From assembly GCA_937874965.1 (NCBI GenBank), contig CALNCD010000100.1:1-7097 (forward strand): 7,097 nucleotides of DNA. The letters are read 5' to 3'. Shown one piece after another: positions 1-5,197 of this stretch (its first letter is position 1; every line of letters starts with the position of its first letter). The translations under genes were made by a program, and so were the position numbers. This DNA is from an uncultured Erysipelotrichaceae bacterium. Lineage in GTDB: Bacteria > Bacillota_I > Bacilli_A > Erysipelotrichales > Erysipelotrichaceae. The notes below the pieces were generated by a model. That model had not been told where the DNA came from. It did not search any database and saw only the letters and a list, made by a program, of their open reading frames with translations.

Positions 1-304
1 ACAATTAGCGGAACAAAATGTACCCAAGCCTGTAACCGTGGATGACCAGCTTGCCCTAATGGAGAAATCCTACCAGAATTATCATTTTGAAGAGCATTTC
101 AGTGAGGGGCAAATTAAATTTGATTATCAGTTGAAGTCAGGGTTCGCGACAACCCGGAATGCCATCCGTCTGCTCCAGGAATTAGCGTACCCGGAATCCG
201 TCATCAACGAAGCAAAACAACTGGCGAATACCTTTGAAACTACTTCAAGTTGGCCGATTCTAGATTTTGAGGATCCGGATCAAGAGCATATAGAGAAGCG
301 TTGA
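1..304 (+). CDS. MutS-family DNA mismatch repair-like ATPase, C-terminal end (partial)
   Basis: The reading frame is open from base 2, so the gene enters from the left edge and the GTG at 38 is not its start. About 100 C-terminal residues are visible. They match the end of the MutS ATPase domain: a stretch around YQNYHFEEHF, then the strand-and-turn motif FDYQLKSGFATTRNAIRLL, then a helix LAYPESVINEAKQLA. In MutS proteins this segment follows the Walker B region and forms part of the dimer and nucleotide site; the equivalent of the usual 'S-x-GI-x-VA' patch is TTRNAIRLL here, as in MutS-related proteins rather than classical MutS. The mismatch-binding domains and Walker motifs lie outside the window, so a repair role is inferred only from the family. 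The 3' end overlaps convergent azlD by 45 bases. Confidence 0.72.
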   Translation, partial: QLAEQNVPKPVTVDDQLALMEKSYQNYHFEEHFSEGQIKFDYQLKSGFATTRNAIRLLQELAYPESVINEAKQLANTFETTSSWPILDFEDPDQEHIEKR

Positions 305-571
305 ACCAGCCAAGGCCTGCATACTGCTGTTTCGTTTCAGATAGATAAGGGCACAGACACTTATGCTGATCAGCCCAGAAACCCAGTTCTGACGAATATC
401 CAGCATCACATACACCACCAGAACAACCACAATAGCGCTCGGAAGAACCCGTCCGAGATATTGGATAAGGGCTGGTGTTTTTTTTGCCCCGATTACTACA
501 AAGGGAATAAAACGCAAGACGATGGTTACCCCGGCCATAATCGCGATGATGATAAACTGCTGGACTGTCAT
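260..571 (-). CDS. azlD: AzlD family branched-chain amino acid export subunit
   Basis: A 103-residue, very hydrophobic protein with about four predicted membrane helices: roughly residues 5-25, 39-58, 63-78 and 85-100. The length, the early TIVLRFIPF motif and the LPSAIVVVLVVYVML helix fit the AzlD family. This small inner-membrane partner works with AzlC in exporting branched-chain amino acids and their analogues (4-azaleucine resistance in Bacillus subtilis). The ATG overlaps the azlC stop as ATGA, with an AAGGTG ribosome binding site 7 bases upstream (579-584) inside azlC, so the two are translationally coupled. The coding strand has a run of eight A (478-485) in the Ala-Lys-Lys-Thr codons. 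The final 45 bases overlap the convergent MutS-like gene; the family length supports the stop used here. Confidence 0.9.
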   Translation of the reverse strand: MTVQQFIIIAIMAGVTIVLRFIPFVVIGAKKTPALIQYLGRVLPSAIVVVLVVYVMLDIRQNWVSGLISISVCALIYLKRNSSMQALAGSTLLYMLLIRILKI

Positions 572-1257
572 CGGTTTTCACCTTCAATCCAGCGACGGCC
601 TGCAATCAGAAACACGGATACCAGAAGCAGGCTGACCAGCAGATAATAATCCTTAGGAATGCTGAAAGCGCAGATAACCGCAATGAGTGCACTGCCGACA
701 ATATGGATATAACGGGTATTCTTCTTGACCTGATCAATGGTCAAGACGACAAACAAGGCAATCATCGCAAAGGAAACACCCGTGGTTTCAAAGGGTAAAA
801 TATACCCGAGAATAACCCCGATGAATGTCCCGGCAACCCAGCTCAGCAGGTTCAAAGCTGAAATCAGATTAACGACGGTATTCTCATCAAACTGCTTGGG
901 AATTGTAATTGTGGACAAGAGCGAGAACGTCTCATCTGTCAACGCGAAAATCGCAAACCAGCGCATTTTACGAAAAGGCTTATACTTATCCACAAAGGCC
1001 AGTCCATAGAAAAGGTGGCGGACATTCACAAACAACGCCACCATGAAAACACTCAGGTAAGAAACCGGCGTATTCAACACGTCCAAGCCGATAAATTCCA
1101 GCGTTCCGGAATAGATGGTCAGATTCATGAGCTGAGCAACAAAGAGGTTGACGCCTTGATCCAGGGCAACCAATCCAAAAGCAATACTGACCAGAAAATA
1201 CCCTGCCATAACCGGCAAGGCCTGTTTAACTGAATAGCGAAGCATTTCCCTCTGCAT
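568..1257 (-). CDS. azlC: AzlC family branched-chain amino acid export permease
   Basis: A 229-residue polytopic membrane protein. Signature segments are NVRHLFYGL (residues 78-86) and the TDETFSLL motif (107-114), both typical of AzlC/YgaZ permeases. Hydrophobic helices lie near residues 13-32, 38-60, 66-88, 101-118, 130-153, 160-174, 184-199 and 203-219. AzlC is the large subunit of the two-component AzlCD exporter of branched-chain amino acids. The ATG at 1257 is chosen because GGGGG (1266-1270) lies 8 bases upstream; an in-frame GTG at 1263 has only 2 bases of spacing and is unlikely. It is followed by azlD with a 4-base overlap. A likely promoter (1283-1311) sits just upstream, so the pair can be made independently of the nucleoside hydrolase gene 34 bases away. 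The actual substrate cannot be read from the sequence. Confidence 0.91.
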   Translation of the reverse strand: MQREMLRYSVKQALPVMAGYFLVSIAFGLVALDQGVNLFVAQLMNLTIYSGTLEFIGLDVLNTPVSYLSVFMVALFVNVRHLFYGLAFVDKYKPFRKMRWFAIFALTDETFSLLSTITIPKQFDENTVVNLISALNLLSWVAGTFIGVILGYILPFETTGVSFAMIALFVVLTIDQVKKNTRYIHIVGSALIAVICAFSIPKDYYLLVSLLLVSVFLIAGRRWIEGENR

Positions 1258-1282
1258 GCACACATCCCCCGTTTTTTTCTAC

Positions 1283-1311
1283 ATTATACGGTTACTTTGC
1301 CCTTTTCGCAA
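1283..1311 (-). promoter_or_regulatory. Probable SigA promoter for azlCD
   Basis: On the minus strand, TTGCGA (1306-1311) is followed after exactly 17 bases by a perfect TATAAT (1283-1288). The -35 box lies inside the last codons of the nucleoside hydrolase gene and the -10 box just past its stop. Transcription would begin near 1276, giving a leader of about 20 bases before the azlC ATG. No operator or leader structure fits in so short a space. The match is seen in the sequence; activity is inferred. Confidence 0.6.
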
Positions 1312-2227
1312 GGTCATCCATGCAGGTATAAAAGGCTTTTTGGTCAACCTGGTCAACTACATCGACAATCCGGCCATGCTCACTGATTGAAATTTTCCCA
1401 TGGGTAGGATACTGCGTCGAAACAGTTACCTTGACTTGCTTGGTTTTGACCAGGTCAGGATAACCCATCGCAAGGGTTGTCAGTACATCCCAGAAATAAT
1501 ATGTTGAATTGTTCTCGATAAACCGCAAAGGCGGTACATTGGCATAGCATTGTGCCAAGAAATCAAAGCCAGGATTGGCTTGCATAGCCCAATGATGGCG
1601 TATTTTATCCGTTAGCGGAACCTGATCCGTGCTTTCCAGGGAAACCATGGTGATGGCAATGGAACTATCAAAGACCTGCTTCACTGCCTGCGAATCCCAG
1701 AAAGCATTCCACTCTGCGCTGCCATCATGTTCATAATCATCAACGTTTCCTCGCTCTTTGAGCGTACCGCCCATCCAGTAAAGGCGCTCGATTTTAGAAA
1801 CGATGGATGGATCAAGAGCTAAAGCCCGCGATAAGTCTGTCAGTGGACCCGTAAAAAGGAGGGTCATCGGTTCTGCAGCAGCATGCAAGACTTGTACAAG
1901 GTGATGATGAGCCGGCTGCTCGTCGACATCCACTGCGGGAAGATCCGCATGATTCAAGCATGCTAAAGCATCTGCTGAAAACGAGAACATCCGCCAGTCA
2001 CTCGGAAACGGATGCTCCGCTCTCGAATCAGAAGCTGCCACAGAGACAGGATTTTGGCTCAGAAAACGATTCAGAATCTTACGGGTTGCGCTGAGTCCCG
2101 GAATCAGATATCCGTCAGCAGGGATGACAGAAACCCCTGAAAGATGAACATGGGGCATCTGGGTTAGAAAAAACAAGGATGTAAAGTCATCAGTATTGGC
2201 ATCATGGTTGAAATAGACATTAAGCAT
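1292..2227 (-). CDS. Inosine/uridine-preferring nucleoside hydrolase family protein
   Basis: A 311-residue protein of the IUNH fold, the family that cleaves the N-glycosidic bond of ribonucleosides to give base and ribose using a bound calcium ion. Visible family motifs are NHDANTDD (residues 7-14, matching canonical DxDPGxDD), TGPLTDL (126-132), WMGG (151-154) with GN (160-161), AEWN (171-174) before WD, and FWDVLTTLAM (245-254). Metal-ligand positions D9, D14 and D247 are kept. Two canonical positions differ: the first Asp of the N-terminal motif is N7, and the catalytic-site His before D247 is W246. Function may thus be retained with a shifted substrate preference; nucleoside salvage is inferred. 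The start at 2227 follows a perfect AGGAGG 6 bases upstream; the longer in-frame extension lacks one and would begin next to the upstream terminator. No signal peptide is seen, so it is cytoplasmic. Confidence 0.86.
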   Translation of the reverse strand: MLNVYFNHDANTDDFTSLFFLTQMPHVHLSGVSVIPADGYLIPGLSATRKILNRFLSQNPVSVAASDSRAEHPFPSDWRMFSFSADALACLNHADLPAVDVDEQPAHHHLVQVLHAAAEPMTLLFTGPLTDLSRALALDPSIVSKIERLYWMGGTLKERGNVDDYEHDGSAEWNAFWDSQAVKQVFDSSIAITMVSLESTDQVPLTDKIRHHWAMQANPGFDFLAQCYANVPPLRFIENNSTYYFWDVLTTLAMGYPDLVKTKQVKVTVSTQYPTHGKISISEHGRIVDVVDQVDQKAFYTCMDDLAKRAK

Positions 2228-2233
2228 ACAGTA

Positions 2234-2239
2234 CCTCCT
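2234..2239 (-). promoter_or_regulatory. Ribosome binding site fixing the nucleoside hydrolase start
   Basis: A perfect AGGAGG on the minus strand lies 6 bases before the ATG at 2225-2227. It decides in favour of this start over an in-frame start 60 bases further upstream. It also places the conserved NHDANTDD motif at residues 7-14, the usual position in this family. Confidence 0.85.
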
Positions 2240-2245
2240 GGGACT

Positions 2246-2274
2246 ACTATACGGTATTTTAAGCATCATTCCTA
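2246..2274 (-). promoter_or_regulatory. Possible weak promoter for the nucleoside hydrolase gene
   Basis: A TATAGT box (2246-2251, 5 of 6 matches to TATAAT) has only a poor -35 candidate, TAGGAA (2269-2274), 17 bases upstream. Some promoter is expected because a terminator (2288-2306) separates this gene from the deacetylase gene upstream. The predicted transcript start would fall at the edge of the ribosome binding site, giving a very short leader, which weakens the assignment. Confidence 0.3.
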
Positions 2275-2287
2275 AAGCCATGCCCAC

Positions 2288-2306
2288 AAAAAAAGCCTTT
2301 CGGCTT
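2288..2306 (-). terminator. Rho-independent terminator of the polysaccharide deacetylase gene
   Basis: On the minus strand the 5-bp stem AAGCC/GGCTT closes a GAAA tetraloop and runs into an uninterrupted T tract. The stop codon TAA (2305-2307) overlaps the first bases of the stem. The compact hairpin, stable tetraloop and T run are a textbook intrinsic terminator, separating the deacetylase transcript from the nucleoside hydrolase gene. Confidence 0.85.
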
Positions 2307-3498
2307 AATTATTGACAGGATGATGGGCCGGAAAACTATCCATCGTCAACGGCAGAAGCTCATACCCGTTATCCAGACAATACCGGATGATCCGTTCCAA
2401 AGCATCCCGGGTCTGCGGTTTGATATCATGCATCAGAACCACATTGCTGTGATTCTTGCTGAGATGCTTGGTCACATTGCTGAAAACCTGATCAGGGCTC
2501 TTGGCACCGCCGGCATCTTCAGAAGAGACATTCCAGTCAAAGTACTGGTACCCTTTCTCCCGGACCTTAACGACCAGTTCACTCATGATTCCCTTGCAGT
2601 ATTCAGCACTGATGCCATTTGAACTCCCGCCAGGAAAACGAATCAGAGTCGAACGGACGCCAGTGACTCTGAACACCCGATCCGAAATCTTATTCAAATC
2701 ATTGAAGTACGCATCCACGGATGCATACACTTCATTGTATTTATGGGTATAGGTATGCAAGGCAATCGTATGTCCTTCATCGAACTCACGCTTCAGAAGT
2801 TGGTCGGGACCTGCGCCGGTCACAAAAAACGTTGCTTTCACGCCATACTTGCTGAGCGTGTCCAGAATTGACCCTGTTGTTTCACCATTCGGACCATCAT
2901 CAAAGGTCAGGTAGACCACACCTTTTTTCTCAACGGCCTTCGCCTGAACCAAAACCGTCCGCTTCACTTCGGCCGAATTTCCCGCCTGATCCGTTGCACG
3001 ATAAACAAGCTCATACGTTCCAACCTGTGAAACATCCACGCTGCCGCTGACTTGAACCTTGCTTTGAATATCCTGATCCACATTATCGGTTACAGTAACT
3101 CCAGGATCAGTAAACGTCTCATTCACAAACAATGTCATGTTGGAACTTCCATTCAACTCAATGACAGGGGCACTTAGATCCTTAATCACGATTTTCCGAA
3201 AAGTATCCTTATGAAAAATCAGCCACTGATAGGAATAGCGCAGTTCCTGTTCACCAAGGACAGAACTGTCAACGGGTGTATCGGAGTAAATCAATTCCTG
3301 GTGGCTCACTTTCCCATTCAGATAGACCTGAGCTCCAGGATCTTCGTACATCGCTTGATAATCCAAGGTAACCATAGGCTCCCCAACCAGTTTCAATGAA
3401 AACTGATTTTGATAGAAGAAACCTAGAGCAGCCAGGGCTACGATAAGCACGAGAAAAAGAATGATGACAGCTCTAATTTTTTTCTGTAGTGTATTCAT
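2305..3498 (-). CDS. Membrane-anchored polysaccharide deacetylase with Ig-like domains
   Basis: A 397-residue extracytoplasmic enzyme. Residues 1-8 are basic, residues 9-29 form one hydrophobic membrane anchor, and residues 36-185 hold two Ig-like (DUF5011-type) modules, the second with the repeats TFTDPGVTVTDNVD and GTYELVYRATDQAGN. Residues 193-390 are a NodB-homology carbohydrate esterase 4 domain. All five NodB motifs are visible: TFDDGP (198-203; base D200, metal D201), H248-TYT-H252 for metal, RFPGG (287-291), DWN (321-323) and the LMHD motif with H357. The catalytic set is intact, so N- or O-deacetylation of a cell-surface glycan is likely; peptidoglycan is the usual substrate in Gram-positives but cannot be proven here. 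The ATG at 3498 is preferred over a GTG at 3519, because the promoter at 3524-3552 would start transcription close to that GTG. The gene is monocistronic, between its own promoter and terminator. Confidence 0.92.
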   Translation of the reverse strand: MNTLQKKIRAVIILFLVLIVALAALGFFYQNQFSLKLVGEPMVTLDYQAMYEDPGAQVYLNGKVSHQELIYSDTPVDSSVLGEQELRYSYQWLIFHKDTFRKIVIKDLSAPVIELNGSSNMTLFVNETFTDPGVTVTDNVDQDIQSKVQVSGSVDVSQVGTYELVYRATDQAGNSAEVKRTVLVQAKAVEKKGVVYLTFDDGPNGETTGSILDTLSKYGVKATFFVTGAGPDQLLKREFDEGHTIALHTYTHKYNEVYASVDAYFNDLNKISDRVFRVTGVRSTLIRFPGGSSNGISAEYCKGIMSELVVKVREKGYQYFDWNVSSEDAGGAKSPDQVFSNVTKHLSKNHSNVVLMHDIKPQTRDALERIIRYCLDNGYELLPLTMDSFPAHHPVNN

Positions 3499-3523
3499 GC
3501 AACCTGACCCCTCTTTCACTTCT

Positions 3524-3552
3524 ATTATACCGTGATTTCACCAAACTATCAC
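3524..3552 (-). promoter_or_regulatory. Probable SigA promoter of the polysaccharide deacetylase gene
   Basis: On the minus strand, GTGATA (3547-3552, 4 of 6 matches) and a perfect TATAAT (3524-3529) are separated by 17 bases. The predicted start near 3517 leaves a leader of about 20 bases to the ATG at 3498, containing a GAGGGG sequence that can serve as ribosome binding site. An inverted repeat (3552-3574) abuts the -35 box. Confidence 0.65.
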
Positions 3553-3574
3553 ATGATTCTTCTTAAGATTCATG
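3552..3574 (-). repeat. Inverted repeat at the deacetylase promoter, possible operator
   Basis: The arms CATGATTCTT and AAGATTCATG are complementary at 9 of 10 positions and separated by 3 bases (CTT). The repeat touches the -35 box of the deacetylase promoter from its upstream side, where an activator or repressor would bind. There is no T tract, so it is not a terminator. The binding protein is unknown. Confidence 0.45.
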
Positions 3575-3611
3575 AATTTAGGCAATCCCACAGCATTCTC
3601 ATCATTTTCCC

Positions 3612-3640
3612 ATTCCATTCACGCGTTGCGGCCTTATAAT
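3612..3640 (+). promoter_or_regulatory. Candidate promoter for the J-domain gene
   Basis: A perfect TATAAT (3635-3640) has a weak -35 match, ATTCCA (3612-3617), 17 bases upstream. A second, weaker option is TAGCAA (3656-3661) with TAAACT (3679-3684), also at 17-base spacing and closer to the gene. The first gives a leader of about 60 bases, the second about 15. The two cannot be told apart by reading alone. No CIRCE (HrcA) element is present. Confidence 0.35.
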
Positions 3641-3654
3641 AATGATACATTATT
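3634..3654 (+). repeat. PerR/Fur-box-like inverted repeat over the J-domain gene promoter
   Basis: The 15 bases 3634-3648 match the Bacillus PerR consensus TTATAATNATTATAA at 12 of 14 defined positions and overlap the TATAAT at 3635-3640. An overlapping perfect inverted repeat, AATAATG-ATA-CATTATT (3638-3654), has 7-base arms. A further pair, TTATTC (3650-3655) and GAATAA (3670-3675), is separated by 14 bases. Placement over a -10 box is what a repressor operator would look like, but AT-rich spacers produce such matches by chance. Confidence 0.35.
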
Positions 3655-3694
3655 CTAGCAATTCCATAAGAATAAGCGTAAACTAGGGATAGAT

Positions 3695-3700
3695 GGAGGG
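3695..3700 (+). promoter_or_regulatory. Ribosome binding site fixing the J-domain protein start
   Basis: GGAGGG lies 6 bases before the ATG at 3707 and only 3 bases before an in-frame TTG at 3704. The ATG is therefore the start, and the protein begins MNQDYYAILG, as is usual for J domains. Confidence 0.8.
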
Positions 3701-3706
3701 ATTTTG

Positions 3707-4153
3707 ATGAATCAAGACTATTATGCGATTCTCGGACTGGAGAAATCCGCAACCAGTGATGATATAAAAAAAGCCTATCGCAAACTTGCGATGCAATATC
3801 ATCCTGATGTCAATAAGACGGCAGGTGCCGAAGCAAAAATGAAAGAAATCAATATTGCTTACGAAACCCTCAGTGACCCTCAGAAAAAACAATCCTATGA
3901 CCTTTATGGCACGAATACCCAAAGCACACAAAGCGCTTATCAATCCGGCTATACCCAGCAAGGCTATGGTGATATGGATGATTTTCTGCGTGCCTTTTTC
4001 CAGCAGCAGCAAACCTATTACCAGCAGCAGAGTTCACAACGTCAACGCCAGCAACAGCAACAACCGCAACGGACATCGTTGTTTGTCCGCTTCTTCCAAT
4101 ACCTGCTGTTTCTGAGCATCCTTCAGTTTATCTTCAGCCTGTTTGTCCATTAA
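3707..4153 (+). CDS. Small J-domain protein with Gln-rich linker and C-terminal membrane anchor
   Basis: A 148-residue protein. Residues 1-67 form a complete J domain: YYAILGL at the start, helix II with KKAYRKLAMQYHPD, the invariant HPD triad at 32-34, and helix III ending in the YETLSDPQKKQSYDLYG motif. HPD-containing J domains stimulate the ATPase of DnaK-type Hsp70 chaperones. The Gly/Phe region, zinc fingers and substrate-binding domains of true DnaJ (about 370 residues) are absent. Instead, residues 70-122 are rich in Gln, Ser, Thr and Tyr, with runs such as QQQQQ, and residues 124-146 are a hydrophobic helix two residues from the end. With no N-terminal signal, this suggests a tail-anchored protein with the J domain in the cytoplasm, recruiting Hsp70 to the membrane. 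It is followed at once by a terminator, so it is monocistronic. The partner and clients are unknown. Confidence 0.88.
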   Translation: MNQDYYAILGLEKSATSDDIKKAYRKLAMQYHPDVNKTAGAEAKMKEINIAYETLSDPQKKQSYDLYGTNTQSTQSAYQSGYTQQGYGDMDDFLRAFFQQQQTYYQQQSSQRQRQQQQQPQRTSLFVRFFQYLLFLSILQFIFSLFVH

Positions 4154-4174
4154 AAAGCCAGTGGCTTTTTTCTT
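4152..4174 (+). terminator. Rho-independent terminator of the J-domain gene
   Basis: The 8-bp perfect stem AAAAAGCC/GGCTTTTT closes a 3-base loop (AGT) and continues into a T-rich tail. It begins within the stop codon TAA (4151-4153). It separates the J-domain gene from the MoxR operon. The A tract on the other side means it could work in both directions, though no gene converges on it. Confidence 0.85.
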
Positions 4175-4181
4175 TTGGCAT

Positions 4182-4210
4182 TTGTATTCTCAATGCATTT
4201 TAAGTAAAAT
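4182..4210 (+). promoter_or_regulatory. Probable promoter of the MoxR-DUF58-transglutaminase operon
   Basis: TTGTAT (4182-4187) and TAAAAT (4205-4210, 5 of 6 matches) are 17 bases apart, between the upstream terminator and the MoxR start. The predicted transcript would start near 4217, about 18 bases before the ATG. The -35 box is weak, so the strength is uncertain, but the terminator upstream requires a promoter here. Confidence 0.5.
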
Positions 4211-4234
4211 AGAAGCAATGAAGCGAGGTAGGAC

Positions 4235-5197
4235 ATGGAAAACATCAAAGAGGCCGTCGGAAGTGCTCAAACCGAATTGAACCGTATCGTTTATGAAGTC
4301 GAAAAAGTAATTATCGGAAAAGAATCTCTGATCAAGACAACCCTGGCGGCCTTGCTTGCCAATGGACATGTGCTCTTTGAAGATACACCCGGAATCGGGA
4401 AAACCATGCTGATTAAAGCTCTTGCCCGATCCATTGATCTTAAATTCAGCCGTATTCAGTTTACACCGGACCTGCTGCCTTCTGATATCCTGGGCGTTTC
4501 CATCTATAATATGGAATCCCACCAGTTTGAATTCAGAAAAGGACCGATTTTCGCTCAGATCATCCTTGCGGATGAGATTAACCGGACAACTCCGAAAACT
4601 CAGGCAGCATTGCTTGAAGCAATGTCTGAGCACCAGGTAACCATGGATGGGACCTCCTATCCTCTTTCAGATTTGTTCTTTGTTCTCGCGACGCAGAATC
4701 CCATTGAATATGAAGGAACCTTTCCTCTGCCGGAAGCACAGCTGGACCGTTTTCTGGTGAAGTTAACCATCGGGTACCCGACCTTTGATGAAGAACTGGC
4801 CTTGATGACCGGAGAAGATACCGCCTTGAAGCTCACTCATATTCAGCCTGTCATGAGCTGGGAACGTCTCAGTGCACTCAAAGCACTGGTTGACCAGATT
4901 TTTGTCGATACTGCCGTCGTAAAATATGCCCTGCGATTAGTTGAAGCAACCCGGAATCACCCTAAAATCGCGCTTGGCATTTCCCCGCGCGGATCATTAG
5001 CTTTCCTGAAAATGGCCCGGGCAATGGCACTTCTGGATGGCCGCAGCTATTGCACACCCGATGACTTCATCAATTTGGTTACGCCGGTCTTCTCTCACCG
5101 GATTCTGCTTAAAACCAAATACAGCCAAGATCAGCACTCAACCCAAGCCATTCTCAACGAAATCATCAGTTCGGTGAGTGTTCCCGTGCGCGCATGA
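4235..5197 (+). CDS. MoxR-family AAA+ ATPase
   Basis: A 320-residue cytoplasmic ATPase of the usual MoxR length. It shows Walker A in EDTPGIGKT (residues 49-57), Walker B in LADEINR (111-117), sensor 1 in LATQNP (151-156), the LPEAQLDRF segment (165-173) with the expected arginine finger R172, and sensor 2 in ISPRG (249-253) with R252. The C-terminal lid follows, with TPDDF near 274-278. All nucleotide-binding residues look intact. MoxR proteins are chaperone-like ATPases that mature or regulate partner proteins, usually encoded next to a DUF58 or vWA protein, as here. A GAGG ribosome binding site lies 6 bases before the ATG. The stop overlaps the next start by ATGA, so translation is coupled. 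It heads a three-gene operon. Confidence 0.95.
   Translation: MENIKEAVGSAQTELNRIVYEVEKVIIGKESLIKTTLAALLANGHVLFEDTPGIGKTMLIKALARSIDLKFSRIQFTPDLLPSDILGVSIYNMESHQFEFRKGPIFAQIILADEINRTTPKTQAALLEAMSEHQVTMDGTSYPLSDLFFVLATQNPIEYEGTFPLPEAQLDRFLVKLTIGYPTFDEELALMTGEDTALKLTHIQPVMSWERLSALKALVDQIFVDTAVVKYALRLVEATRNHPKIALGISPRGSLAFLKMARAMALLDGRSYCTPDDFINLVTPVFSHRILLKTKYSQDQHSTQAILNEIISSVSVPVRA

Noticed and set aside
240..605. 121-codon open frame on the minus strand in another phase of azlD
   Set aside because: It overlaps the well-supported azlD, has no ribosome binding site or family resemblance, and is rich in Cys, Arg and Ser as expected of an out-of-frame shadow.
737..1233. Two plus-strand open frames antisense to azlC (737-1009 and 1015-1233)
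   Set aside because: Both lie opposite a clear AzlC coding region, with no start signals and no recognisable protein features.
2320..3399. Several plus-strand open frames antisense to the deacetylase
   Set aside because: The opposite strand carries all NodB motifs in one frame; these are shadows rich in His, Pro and Arg without ribosome binding sites.
3580..3706. CIRCE (HrcA) element expected near chaperone genes
   Set aside because: Neither TTAGCACTC nor its complement is present. The repeats found have other sequences.
4000..4071. CAG/CAA-rich stretch as a microsatellite
   Set aside because: It encodes the Gln-rich linker, but CAG and CAA codons are mixed and interrupted, so there is no long perfect tandem repeat at the DNA level.
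3570..4076. Minus-strand open frames across the promoter region and the J-domain gene
   Set aside because: They cross a region where the plus strand has a strong ribosome binding site and an intact J domain. No start signals or homology were seen.
4190..4633. 147-codon minus-strand frame opposite the 5' end of the MoxR gene
   Set aside because: The MoxR frame contains intact Walker A and B motifs here. The antisense frame has no family features.
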